Assembly: GCA_947683625.1 (NCBI GenBank)
Contig: CANTUR010000283.1
Location: 15,013,001-15,077,000 of the forward strand
Source: Mallotus nudiflorus
Taxonomy: Eukaryota; Streptophyta; Magnoliopsida; Malpighiales; Euphorbiaceae
Reading direction: 5' to 3'
DNA: 64,000 nucleotides
The position numbers and the translations under genes were made by a program. The notes under the pieces are model-generated. The model searched no databases and was not told where the DNA came from. It saw nothing but the letters and a program-made list of their open reading frames with translations. Below, in pieces: positions 22,985-34,130 of this stretch. Each line of letters opens with the position of its first letter. Positions within the stretch are counted from its first letter, which is position 1.

Positions 22985-23783
22985 CCAAGTTATGGACTTC
23001 TACCAATTGTTTGTTCACAATGACTTGAACGAATCCGACAAAGATCTCTTACTTGATAAACACACTTTCCTGAAAAAAGATAAAATAACACAAAATAACT
23101 ATTTCGACAATAAATAAAATTAATTAAATAAATTGTTTCAATTATCACAATTAAAAAAATATAGAAAAATAATAATTTTCTTTTCGTAAATCCGCATTGC
23201 TGATTTAATTATGATAAAAACTGAGACTATTTTCAAGAAAAAAAATTAAATAGTATGAATTTGATTGGTTTTTAATTTTGTTGTTTGTTATTTGATTTAT
23301 GCTTTTTGCATGTGAATATGACTTAAATAACATGATTTTTTCATGTTATTTGGTTTGTAATTTTTTAAAATTATGTATAAAATGAGAACTAAATCATTTC
23401 AATTTTTCTTTTTTTATATGAAAAAAATATTAAGATCATATTGTTGATATATTATATAGGGCTATATTTGTAAATGGTAGTAATTCTTTTGAAAACAATT
23501 ACATTAAAGATAAGAAAGATCATTTTGAAGTAAGTATTAAAAATATGTGATTTTGCAATGATGTGGTTGATGGTATAAAAAGTATCATGAAAGACAAGAT
23601 GATTAATAAGAAGGTTATTAGTGTACATTCAAAAAAAAAAAAATTCATGTTGCTTTTTGTTGGTATATGAAGTACCTTTGCTTAACGCATAAATATTATT
23701 TAATAAGAATCTTAGAGTTTTGCTATATGTAAATTATAACATAACTAGTGGGGGTAAAGAGGCAAGGAGTGAAGATGAGTTTT
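22985..23783. other. Intergenic DNA, no gene seen
   Basis: The first 100 bp may be the old target sequence beyond retroposon copy 3. The rest is AT-rich with an A-run at 23630-23643. No ORF is present. Confidence 0.5.
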
Positions 23784-23795
23784 ATGATTTAACAG

Positions 23796-24416
23796 TTTTT
23801 TTTTAACGACTTAAAGCATTCATTAGATAATAAAAGAGATTACAATAGAGAGCCCAACAAGCATTCATTAAACCAACCCACAAACTCCTTCTTCCTTGAA
23901 GAAACCTTACTATTGTAAAGTGAACATCCTACCACTAGCAGTCATGGCTGATAGGAAAAGAGCTCAAGAGTGAGTTTTTGTAAACTTAACAACCTAACAA
24001 TGGTTATGAGAAAGTCGTTAATGTTGGTGAGAAATCAAACCAAATCAACAAAGCACCTTAGAAGTGTATTTATTCATTAAGATAAAACTATAGGGGTGGT
24101 TAGGGATTTTGCCTTCCGATGAGGTGTTATGGGACTAAAAGCAAGAGTTATAACCTTCGACCATAGAGCAGCAGATTGATAAACTCATTTGCACAAAAAG
24201 CTAAACAAAACATAACAAAATAACACCATGACTATAAAGTTATCACTAATAGTATTAGATTTATATACTAAAGGATAGAAAAAGAAAGAAATCTAGGGAG
24301 GGGATGATTACTGGTTAAAAAACCAACAGTCACCCCCTGACCACAAACATATAATTATAAGACTGTTCATAGAGAGAAAGCTATGATACTATTACACAAC
24401 TTGAAAAATGAACATA
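23796..24416 (-). mobile_element. A-tailed retroposon with exact 12 bp target duplication
   Basis: The exact 12-mer ATGATTTAACAG lies at 23784-23795 and 24417-24428. The body starts with a T-run directly after the left copy, as expected for a poly(A)-tailed element inserted on the minus strand. The sequence (AACGACTTAAAGCATTCATT at the tail side) differs from the ATGAAATTTCAT family, so this is a second retroposon type, perhaps a LINE 3' end. At 621 bp it is close to the length of the other family. No ORF is present. Confidence 0.8.
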
Positions 24417-24835
24417 ATGATTTAACAGGTGAAAAAAGTATTAGGTGGTAGCTGTGAGAGTATATAAAAACAAAAAGATAGGGTTAATATATTGGTTAAT
24501 GGGACATTAAACGTTAAAATTAATGAATGTGCAACTAATATAAGAGGATCCCTAGTTCGGGTCATATAATAAAATACTCTATCATAGAATTGAGATATTT
24601 AATTGAGAGTATGGTTCAATCCTTAACTCCTCTTTGCTTTCTCCCATTCCCAGCCATAAGACTTAACTATATTGGCTAGTTGTAAAAAAATATATGAGAG
24701 AGATAATAAATGAAGGTTTATCTGATATAATGCAACCATCTTTAAATGAAGAACGTAATATGTAAGGAGACTTTGTTTTGGGGAAAAGAAAAGGATAAAC
24801 CCACCTCAACCATCTCAAAATCAAAACATGCTTGG

Positions 24836-25486
24836 TAGGGGTGTCAAAATGAGTTGATGGGTCATGTTCATGTTAAGTTGACCCACTTTATGGATACTAT
24901 TAGGGTCAACACTAACATGACTCATTTAATAATCGTGTCAAATATTTCAACCATAACATGACATGAAAATTAAATAGGTTACACGAACATGACAAGTGTA
25001 AACTATTTATTTAAATGGGTTGTGTGGATTATAAAATTCAACACGACCCATGTAACCTGTATAATATCTATAAAAATTCAACACGACCTATGTAACCTGT
25101 ATAACATATATAATGTATAAAAATACTATTTTTCAAAAAAAAGAAGAAGTAATGTTTACAATTTAGCAATTTGCATAATACAATTATAAAAATATTATTG
25201 TTATAAAAAAAATTTACAATAAATGACTAATTTATTATTTAAAATCATAACAAACTATATGAATTTTTAATGGGTCGTATCATATCATGTTGTGTTGACA
25301 CGACCCAACACAATATGTATAATTAAACAGGTTTACGTATCAACCCGCGACACGATTTGATTAAACCGTGTGATAAACGGGTTAATCCATTTCTGGCACT
25401 AACCCATTTAACCTTAACCCTAATTCATTAATTTTGCGTGTTAGGTGAATCGTGTTCACATGTCATGACCCATTTTGACACCCCTA
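24836..25486. mobile_element. hAT-like MITE, copy A, 651 bp
   Basis: The left end TAGGGGTGTCAAAATGAGTT is the inverted form of the right end (GACCCATTTTGACACCCCTA). The interior is rich in GGGTTG/CAACCC and CACGAC motifs, typical of subterminal transposase-binding repeats in hAT elements. A similar copy lies at 27102-27703. No 8 bp target duplication is recognisable here (flanks ATGCTTGG and GTAATTGA). Copy A contains an extra 40 bp tandem unit at about 25034-25116 that copy B lacks. Confidence 0.7.
25034..25116. repeat. 40 bp tandem duplication inside MITE copy A
   Basis: AAAATTCAACACGACCCATG followed by TAACCTGTATAATATCTATA is immediately repeated as AAAATTCAACACGACCTATG, TAACCTGTATAACATATATA. 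Copy B has a single unit at the same place. Confidence 0.85.
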
Positions 25487-26149
25487 GTAATTGATAAGGG
25501 CATCAATGTTTTCTAAAGTGTGTGGGTTTTAAGAAAGGAGGGATCATGTCATAGGATTTTTTTTAAAAAAAAATTACATAGTCAATTGTTTTATTCCTAG
25601 AGAAGCATGGTTACATTTAAGTAAGAGGAACTCATTCTCTCTCTAGTTTAGTGCTCTGGTTTTCTCTTTTAGTGGTTTCTTAGCTTTTGAATCATTTTTC
25701 TTTCTTTACTTCTCTTTAGTCCACAAATAAGAATAATTTGAGATATATTATCTTGTTGATTCTAAACATTAAATGATGACTTTAATACCTTGTCAGCTGA
25801 TGTGGAGCCCACTATATGTTAGGTTGCATGTCATAAGATCTACATCTATACACTATATAGATCCATGAGAATGCTATTAATTTTCACAGCATTAAGCAAG
25901 ACTATAATTTCAACCTCCAATCATGATGACAAATCAAATTCTCGTGTCACAATAATATTCGATAAATTAATTCCAACAAACTAATAAGTTGAATAAAAAC
26001 AAGTAAAGAAATATTGGATGAAATTTTATTTTGGCGGCCACTGCTGCTTTAAGCCTATTAGACCTACATATCTAAATTGTCAATCGCACTGTTGCTAATT
26101 ATTTAATAAGTTGAATAAAAAGAGGCTAGAAGCCAACCTATTACTATTA
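25487..26149. other. Intergenic DNA, no gene seen
   Basis: Mixed AT-rich sequence including TCTCTCTAGTTTAGTGC-like segments. There is no ORF and no terminal repeats. Confidence 0.5.
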
Positions 26150-26790
26150 GTCATTTCTAACCCAAAACACAAATTTAGTGTAAGTTTTGCACTATTTTTA
26201 TGTATCTACAGTAATTTGATCTTCAACCCATAACACCAATTTTCACACTAAAAGGAATATTTTTTGTACATTCTTTTATTTTTCTTATTTTTTATTATCT
26301 TTACAAATTACATCCATACTTTTTATTTTGTACATATTCACCCAATTTAAATATTATTAATATTTATTTATAAATAAAATATAATTAAATATTATACTTA
26401 TTTTAATCAAAATTTAATTGAATTATGAATTATCTTAATTCAATTTTTATGCAACAAAAATTTTGGAAAATTAATAGTAATAATACATTCAACTAATTTT
26501 ATATTTTGTTAATAAAAAAGTAAAAAAATAAATATCATTAAAAATGAAATAAAATAATATTAAGTAGAACTTGGTCTAAAATATTATAAATGTAAAAGTA
26601 TAGAATTATTATGTAATTATAAACAACAAAAAAAATGAATAGTATTTGGTGTGGTGAATAATGCACATCAAATTTAGCTTGGCACTATTCACCAAAGTAT
26701 AATTGTTGTTGAATTTGGCGTGGGCTTGGAGCCATCCCACGCCAAATCCATACACAAAACAACAATTTTGTTGTCCTATTAGAGATGGCC
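26150..26790. mobile_element. Tourist-like MITE (PIF/Harbinger), 641 bp
   Basis: TTA lies on each side (26147-26149 and 26791-26793). The left end GTCATTTCTAACCC is an imperfect inverted repeat of the right end, whose reverse complement reads GGCCATCTCTAATAGG. A TTA duplication and a GGCCATCTC-type end suit Tourist/PIF-Harbinger MITEs. Near the right end there is a strong hairpin, with GAATTTGGCGTGGG pairing to CCCACGCCAAATTC-like bases (26710-26750). No transposase is present. A 73-codon frame across it is not a gene. Confidence 0.6.
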
Positions 26791-27101
26791 TTAGCCATTG
26801 TGCGACAAGAATTGCATTCTTATCAATCACATTGTTGCTATTCGCTTAATAAGTAAAGAAAAATATAATTATTGATTCTTCAACCTCATCTCCATGTATA
26901 TATTTCTACTACCTTCCCTAAATTTTGATAAGATTCCTTAACAATTTTGTTTATTGTCTAGTTTTTAGGGGCCAAATTAGTTGGCAAGTAAAATGCTACT
27001 TTTCAAACCCTTAAGATTTAAATTCTATCACTTAAAGATTTAAAAGTGAATGAATTGAGTTGTTATGATGTTCTGCTAATATACATATCATGGGTTCTGC
27101 T

Positions 27102-27703
27102 TAGGGGTGTCAAAATAGGTTGGTGGGTTGACTCACTTTGTTGATATGATTGGGATCAACAAGAACACAACCCATTTAATAATCATGTCAAATATTTCAA
27201 CCTTAATAAGACACGAAAATTAAACAGGTTACACGAACACGATACATGTAACCCATTTATTTAAATGGGTTGTATGAGTCATAAAATTCAACACGATCTA
27301 TTTTATCTGTATAACATTTATAATGTATAAAAAATACTATTTTTCACAAAAAAATTAAAAATAATATCTATAAATTTAGAAATTTGCATAATACAATTAT
27401 AAAAATATTATTTTATAAAAAAAATTTGCAATAAATGACTAATTTATTAATTAAAATAACAACAAATTATATGAATTTTTAATGGGTCGTGTCATGTTAG
27501 GTTGACACAACCCAACCAAACACGTATAATTGAACGGGAATGAGTTGAAACGGGTTCACGTGTTAACCCACAACACAATTTGATTAAACCGTGTCATAAA
27601 TGGGTTGACCCATTTTTGACATAAGCTCATTTACCTCAATCTTAATTCATTAATTTTGTATATTAGGCAAATTGTGTTCATATGTCATGACCCATTTTGA
27701 CCT
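27102..27703. mobile_element. hAT-like MITE, copy B, about 600 bp
   Basis: It begins TAGGGGTGTCAAAATAGG and follows copy A (24836) throughout, for example TTTAATAATCATGTCAAATA and AGGTTACACGAACACGA. The right end has lost bases (CATTTTGACCTA instead of the full inverted end). The flanks TTCTGCTT (27095-27102) and TAATGCTT (27705-27712) agree at 6 of 8 positions, compatible with a decayed 8 bp hAT duplication. Confidence 0.65.
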
Positions 27704-28107
27704 ATAATGCTTGGGAAGCTTGTAAAAAAAAAAAAGAAAAAAAAAGAGAGAATATGGTGGGATCGGTATCAATTAGTCTAGGAAAGGAAGAAAAATAACT
27801 TGTCAAATATGTTATCATCAAAGACGTAATAAAACAAACTTGTCTTGAATTGAAAAACCATAGAGCATATGAGAATGCAATAACCAACTCTAAAACTATG
27901 CAAGTTGATGATCATTTAGATGTTAAAATTAATGGTCAGTTAGTTATTGATGATCAGTTAGTTATCTATCATACTTTGTTAAGAAGATTTAAAATAGTAG
28001 TGAAAGATCATATTTTGTTCATAAATTACTCACTCTTGATAAATTTCTCACACATTTTATTTTATAGGAAAGACAAAGAAAAGCTTATATATGATGGTTA
28101 TAATAAA
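27704..28107. other. Intergenic DNA, no gene seen
   Basis: Includes a frame of 93 codons (27850-28131) with no recognisable similarity. It contains a local repeat GATGATCA..TTAGTTAT (27906-27964). I do not call it a gene. Confidence 0.45.
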
Positions 28108-28120
28108 GTTAATATTAATT

Positions 28121-28679
28121 ATTTTTGTTAGTAAAGATGAAATTTCATTTCACTATTAAAAAACATACAAGAGAGTATAATTAGCACACTAAAAATACTC
28201 TCTTTTTTCATAGAGAAAATAACTATACTAAAAACTAAAACAAGAAAAACACAATATATAAATTCTCCCGAGTGAAGATTAAAAGAAACCTTTGTCGGCC
28301 ATCTATGTTTCAAATGTACTAAAGCAGTTAAATTGGAGCAAATATGACAATATTCTTCAGGTCTTCAACTTTGCATTACCCTGATTTATTATTTTATTGC
28401 TTCAAATGAAGGATCAAAGGACCAAAAAGTAGAAGAAACTCCACACTAAAGACATTGTTCACATAATAAAAATATAATCACAATTATAAATATTCATCAA
28501 GATTGAAGTTTAAAACTCAAATCCATGAAAATTATATATTGCATACTTGAAAAAAAAAATTAGTGATTTTTGGCCAAAAATCACTAAAGAAAATCAATAC
28601 AAGAAAGAGAAGAAGAAGTTGCAGCGATGATGGTTAGGAGAGGGAGAAGAGAAAGGAATACCATCTTAGTTTAGTCATT
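28121..28679 (-). mobile_element. A-tailed retroposon (family copy 5), 559 bp, with target duplication
   Basis: The 13-mers GTTAATATTAATT (28108-28120) and GTTAATATCAATT (28680-28692) flank it with one mismatch. It starts with TTTTTGTTAGTAAAGATG and the palindrome ATGAAATTTCAT, then TACAAGAGAGTATAATTAG, CTCTCTTTTTTCATAGAGA, TTGGCCAAAAATCACTAAAG and a GAAGAAG/GGAGAGGGAGAAG end. The complete family structure is present. No ORF is present. Confidence 0.8.
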
Positions 28680-28692
28680 GTTAATATCAATT

Positions 28693-29277
28693 TATGATAG
28701 GTGCAATATTGTTCTTTTATAAAAATTGATTGTGCTTAAGGATGTTCAATTATTAATTTTGTTGTGGATTATTGGTATATGCAAAAAAGGATTGAGCTTG
28801 GTAGTATAAACTTAATGGTATTTGTTATATCAACAAATAACACCTCAATAATGTTGTTAAAGAGAAGTAAAAACTTTGAAATTTGTTGCAGTGGAAAGAG
28901 GACTTCCACACATGTTGCTACTACATAATCAAATGAATTTAAGATTTGGAAACCAACACCATCACCACTAAGCTTTTCATCATAACACCTACGAGGTTAT
29001 GAGGTGTATACTTGCCTCGTGACGTCATCTTTTATAGTTTTGTGTAGGATCTTATGCAAATTTATTTGTCTGAAATTATAATATAAACTACTGATTTTAT
29101 GTGTTGTTAATTTAATTTTGTAGCATTAAAGTGAGAACTACAAGAGTTATTCACCAATATGCAAAGTTAAGTTTAGGCTATGAGTCTATACCTAGCTCTA
29201 TGAGAGATAAACAATAAGATTTTAATAAGGGTGGAAACACTTCATGACATTCACTTAGCTTTAGGTCTTTTCTTTTC
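28693..29277. other. Intergenic DNA, no gene seen
   Basis: AT-rich sequence between two retroposons. No ORF or terminal repeats were seen. Confidence 0.5.
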
Positions 29278-29752
29278 TCTGGTTAATAATGAAATTTCAT
29301 TTCATTAAAAGATAATAATTTTATATTGATAATAGTGCTTCAATAAGCATAATTCCAAATCCACCAACTTCAAATAGAATAATAAAACTTGTAGTTATAT
29401 TAGTCTTTTTATCATATGTACCCATAACTTATGAAAATACACTTGTTTTACTCTAATTTTATAGAGTGGACAATACAATAATACTTAACATACAACAACA
29501 ATCATTATTGCTAAGGAACAACAAATACTGATATTTGAATCCTTGAATCGACAAGCTTCATTTATTGATGGACGATGAAAAGAACTCTATAAAAAAAGGA
29601 AAGAAATCATCCATGGAGAGGAAAACATCCATCAAGAGCATAAAAACACTATCCACAATTAAAACCTCCTTAGTTATATCAATAGAGAACCAAAAAACAT
29701 AATTCAACTATAAAAGCGCACAATGATTATATATATCAATCTAAATCCACAT

Positions 29753-29808
<56 letters not shown>

Positions 29809-29904
29809 CAAAAACATAAGAAAATGGATGGTTTTGGCCAAAACCACCTTAAAAAGTCTGACTCACTAAAAACCACTAAAGAGGAGAAGAGAGAAGAAGG
29901 CAAA
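29278..29904 (-). mobile_element. A-tailed retroposon (family copy 8), diverged
   Basis: TAATGAAATTTCATTTCATT near the left end is the tail motif, but the T-run itself is worn down. Near the right end GGATGGTTTTGGCCAAAACCACC and GAGGAGAAGAGAGAAGAAGG match the head of the family. A CA/TA microsatellite (29753-29806) lies inside. The CACTA end at 29905 abuts or cuts the head. Confidence 0.5.
29753..29806. repeat. Compound (AC)n(AT)n microsatellite
   Basis: About 12 AC units run directly into about 15 AT units. Confidence 0.95.
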
Positions 29905-30655
29905 CACTACAAGAAAAATCCTATTTTGTAACAAATATTTGTAATGGATTAAATCTATTACAATTTTGTAAGGAATTTGTAACAAAAACTAAATTTAGTA
30001 ACAAATTTTTTTTAACAAATTAGAATCTATAACAAACTAAAAATTATAACAAATTAGTAACCAAATTTCTAACGAAGTTTTATAACAAATACACATCAAC
30101 GCTACAATGGCACCAAATTTTTATAACAATTTTGTAACATCTATACTCGTTACAAATATTGTAACAGATTTAATTAGTTAGAAATTTGTAACGGAAAGTA
30201 AAATCCGTTACAAAATATATAATTATGTTTTCACTTTTGAGAATTTGTAACGGAAAATAAAATCCGTTACAAAATTGTAACGGGAATTAAATCTGTTTTG
30301 TAATAGAAATTAAATCTGTTACAAAATATACAATTGTATATTATTTTCACTGAATTTGTAACGGAAAGTAAAATTCGTTAAAATTTTGTAACGGAAACTA
30401 TATCCATTAAAAAATATACAATTATATGTTATTTTCACTTTTGAGAATTTGTAACGGAAGTAAAATCCATTACAATTTTTAATGGAAAGTACAATTTGTT
30501 ACAAAATATACAATTTTGTATTATTTTCACTTTTGAGAATTTGTAATGAAAAGTAAATTCCGTCACAATTTTATAACGGAAAGTACATCCATTACAATTA
30601 TGTAACGGAAAGTAAATTTATTACAAAATATACAATTGTATATTATTACCCCACT
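29905..30655. mobile_element. CACTA (En/Spm) transposon end with subterminal repeat array
   Basis: The left end CACTACAAGAAAAATCC is the classic CACTA terminal sequence. It is followed by 700 bp in which TTTGTAACGGA..TCCGTTACAAA pairs recur about every 95 bp (near 30189, 30244, 30357, 30447 and 30540), separated by ATACAATTRTATRTTATTTTCACTTTTGAGAA. Such inverted subterminal repeats bind the transposase in CACTA elements. The matching right end (TTTTTCTTGTAGTG) is not found in the window, so this is one end of a truncated or rearranged element. Confidence 0.75.
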
Positions 30656-31239
30656 CAACTTTCAGCTCGTTAAAATCTCCTTTGATCTCGTTTATTAAAT
30701 ATTAATTAATATAAACTCATTTATTAACTAGTAATTAATATAAAATATTACATAATTTTATGTATTCTTGATAAGACTATATAATTTTTATGTAAATTAA
30801 CATTAATATAAAGTATAATTTTAATGAATATATAAATATTATGTAATACTAATTAAATATGAAATAAAAAGCAAAATCCTAATATGACATAAATATAAAC
30901 ATTAACAACGTAATCTTAATGTTATAAAACAATCTAATGTTATTGTATAATAGTAATTTAATATTAAATAAAACATTAATTAAATTTATTATTCAATAAA
31001 TATATAATTAAAATATAAATTAAAATTTATTAAAATTTATTTTAAATTATTTTATCACAAAATATATAACTTTAGTGTCATAAGAAATCAATTTTCATAA
31101 CTATCAAACAATATAATTTTGATAAAAAATATGTAGTTTTGATACTACCTAATTCATTTCTCTTCACTTAACCTCTCCCACTCATTCTTATTTTAATTAA
31201 ACCTAATTCCTTCTATCACATTTTAGAGAGAGATTATGC
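30656..31239. other. Intergenic DNA, possibly CACTA interior
   Basis: Very AT-rich, no ORF. It directly continues from the CACTA subterminal array, so it may be its interior, but nothing in it shows this. Confidence 0.4.
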
Positions 31240-31247
31240 TTCAAGTT

Positions 31248-31830
31248 TGTTTTTTGTTGGTAAAGATGAAATTTCATTTCACCATTGGAAAACTTACAAG
31301 AGACTACAATTAGTACTCTAAAAATGCTCTTTTTTTTTTTTTTTTTTTCATAAAGAGAATAATTATATTAAAAATAAAATAAAAAGTACACAACATACAA
31401 ATTCTCCCTAGTGAAACTTAGATGAAACCTCCGTTGGCCATCTGACATTTGCATTTCAAATAAACTAAGAGTCAAATTGGAGCAAACATAATAATATTCT
31501 TTAGAATTTTACCTTGACATCACTCTAATCTATCATTTTCCTGCTTCAATAAAAAGATCAAAGCACCAAAAAGTGGAAGAAACACCTCATCAAAAACATT
31601 AATTACATAACAAAATATACCCATAATCTATAAATATTCATCAAGATTTGAGTTTAAAATTCAAATCCATAAAACATTATGTATTACATACTTGAAAAAC
31701 AAAAGGATCTAGTGATTTTTTTGCCAAAAAATGACCAAAAATCATTAAAGAACATCAATGCAAGAAGAGGGAAGAAGGAGTTGCAGTGACGGTGGTTGGG
31801 AGAGGAAAAAGAGAAGAATAGTTACTTTAG
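31248..31830 (-). mobile_element. A-tailed retroposon (family copy 6)
   Basis: It starts with TTTTTTGTTGGTAAAGATG and ATGAAATTTCATTTCACC. It runs through ACAAGAGACTACAATTAG, a long internal T-run, CATTTTCCTGCTTCAAT, CAAGATTTGAGTTTAAAATT and GATCTAGTGATTTTTTTGCC to GGGAAGAAGGAGTTGCAGTG. Its order matches copy 5 throughout. The flanks share a loose ATGCTtCA/ATGCTaCA..TTTG similarity, too weak to call a target duplication. Confidence 0.7.
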
Positions 31831-31840
31831 GTCCTTTTTA

Positions 31841-32054
31841 AATCAATCTTGATGCTACATTTGAATTAATTGTTATTTGCATATGCAATTAGTTTACTGC
31901 TATATTATTATATTTATTTGAATATTTATTTAGTTCAACCAACAGGTGAAAGCAACTCAAAAGAGGGAAGTTAAGATGAGCACAAGTGAAGTAAGAAATA
32001 TATATAAAAAAAATAATGATACTATCAATAAAGTAAAAAAAAAAATTTAGAATG
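31841..32054. other. Intergenic DNA, no gene seen
   Basis: AT-rich, no ORF. Confidence 0.5.
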
Positions 32055-32062
32055 AACATGAT

Positions 32063-32708
32063 GTGGTCAAATGTACAATAGAGTACCGAACTTTAATTTT
32101 ATTTCAATTCAGCTATCAAATTTTGATTTATATCTTTTTGGATACCAAACTTTTATTTAATTTTATAGCAATCACTTAAAATTTTTGTTAGTATTTGAAC
32201 AATTTAGAATTACTATTTTAATATAGTAATTCTAAATTGTTCAAATACTAAAAAAAATTTTGATTTATATCTTTTTGGATACCAAACTTTTATTTAGTTT
32301 TATAGCAATCACTTAAAATTTTTTTTAGTATTTTAACAATTTAGAATTACTATTTTAATACATAATTATTTTTTTTTTACAAATAAATCCATATTTTTTA
32401 TACATTTATAGAAAATAAGAAAAAATTTGAAAATTATTTTGATTCCTCTTAGTAAAAACACACTCATCATAAGAGGTATTAAAGTTTAGGAATAGAAAAC
32501 TTTTAAAATTTTTATAATTTTTGGATTAAATTAAAAATGTTAAGAGATTAAAATGGTTTTTAAGAGAAATTTAGATGATTAAAATTTTTTTAATGATATT
32601 CTTTTTGAAATAAAATTAAAGTTAGGTGACAAAAAAAAATGAATTGAAGTTTAATATTCAAATTTCAATAAGTGTAAAGTTGAGTGACCATCGATACATT
32701 TAACCCTA
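32063..32708. mobile_element. hAT-like MITE, 646 bp, with 8 bp target duplication
   Basis: AACATGAT lies exactly on both sides (32055-32062 and 32709-32716). The left end GTGGTCAAATGTACAATAGA and the reverse complement of the right end, TAGGGTTAAATGTATCGATG, share GG-T-AAATGTA and continue to (T/A)C-AACTTTA. An 8 bp duplication fits hAT. The interior has a 103 bp direct repeat (about 32120-32222 and 32258-32361) and between these a perfect 29 bp inverted repeat. No ORF is present. Confidence 0.75.
32188..32251. repeat. Perfect 29 bp inverted repeat, 6 base loop
   Basis: TTAGTATTTGAACAATTTAG and the following nine bases (32188-32216) are the exact reverse complement of 32223-32251. The loop is TTTAAT. 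Confidence 0.95.
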
Positions 32709-32716
32709 AACATGAT

Positions 32717-33221
32717 AAAACTTCAACAATAAAAAGTAGCAAATTTGTCAAAAACTCTTAGTTGATTGTCTTTTATAAGGTTATTTTATAATAATTCTAC
32801 TTGATTGCCATTTACAATTTGATTTGTAGCCATTTTATAAAACTAATTCTTCCTCACTTTTCGTTATGATTCATCGGAATCAATGCAACAAAAAAAAAAG
32901 TATTTCCCTTTATTTTTCTCTTATTCTCATTACTCGAGTGGATGCGTTATGAATTTGATATTCTTATAAATTCTAATAGCCTAATTTGCAAATACTAGCA
33001 AGACTTTAATATCTAGGGTTTACCTACTATATTCAACCAATTAGACTTCAATATATTTATTTGTACATTATACAGACCACATCATGGTGCAATTTTATCA
33101 AAAATCAGCTAAAGGCAATTCACTATATTTAAACCAAATGATTGCTCAAAATCTAATTCACATTTTATCAGCACTTTGCATTCACATGAAATTCAACATA
33201 TATTAATTAAAACAAAGAAAA
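32717..33221. other. Intergenic DNA, no gene seen
   Basis: AT-rich with no ORF above 60 codons. Confidence 0.5.
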
Positions 33222-33765
33222 TTTTAATTTTTTTTTTGGTCAATAAAATTGAAATTTCATTTCATCTTGGAAATTTATGAGAGAGTACAAGTTGTACACT
33301 TAAAATACTCTCTCTTTTTTGCATGGAGAGAATAAATGCACTAAAAAATAAATACAAAAAAGCACATTGGTATAAAATTTCTTCCAAGTGAAGATAAGAA
33401 GAAACCATTCATTTGTGCTTTATGCGCTAAAGGAGTCAAATAAGAGTATAATCTGACTATAGTGTTTAAATTTTCACCTTAAAATTGCTTTGATTTAGCA
33501 AGTAACTGCTCCAATGGATGGATCAAAACACCAAAATGGAAAAAACTTTCATACTAAAATATAACCATAAAACTATGGAATTATGCATCAAGATTTGAGT
33601 TTTATATTCAAATCCACCGTAAATATTGATTACATATATATAAAAAAAAAATTAGTAAAAAATTGGCAAAAAAATCACCTAAAAACCTTTATAATAGAAG
33701 AAAAAGAAGAATCAAAGACGAATAAAAAACAGAAAGATAAGTAGAGGAAAGAGAAAACCTAATTA
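33222..33765 (-). mobile_element. A-tailed retroposon (family copy 7)
   Basis: T-run, GGTCAATAAAATTGAAATTTCATTTCATC, GAGAGAGTACAAGTTG, CTCTCTCTTTTTTGCATGGA, TCAAGATTTGAGTTTTATAT and AATTGGCAAAAAAATCACC follow the family order. The head is GAAGAAAAAGAAGAATC-like. The flank similarity AGAAAA..TAATT is not good enough to fix a target duplication. Confidence 0.7.
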
Positions 33766-34130
33766 ATTGACATGTATATTTAGTATTTTAAGAAATAAAA
33801 TTTAACTCAAAATTACTCAAAATCAAAATTACATTCATCAAAGTACATTACATGCTATATCCTAATAAAGATGTTTAATTAATAATTGCATCAACTTCAA
33901 GCAGCCTAATTAATTGAACTTTTTTATCCTAACTTATGTTATTTCAAAAATTATATTACAATAACCAGCACAATCATTGACACCTACAAATATTTTTCTC
34001 TGAATTTGCTTTTCTAGTGTTATATTCCAACCTTGTTTTGTTGTTAGGAAGGTCGTAAATAAATGATTTTGATTAAAGCTTAGTTTCCTAATATACTAAT
34101 TAAATATAATTACATGTAATTCCTAATAAA
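33766..34130. other. Intergenic DNA upstream of the PLAA gene
   Basis: AT-rich. No gene is seen. The last part is the distal promoter of the PLAA homologue. Confidence 0.5.

Noticed and set aside
26609..26830. 73-codon minus-strand frame
   Set aside because: It lies across the right half of a Tourist-like MITE and reads through its hairpin, so it is a chance frame.
27850..28131. 93-codon open frame
   Set aside because: It ends inside the target duplication of a retroposon and has a local DNA repeat. Nothing supports translation.
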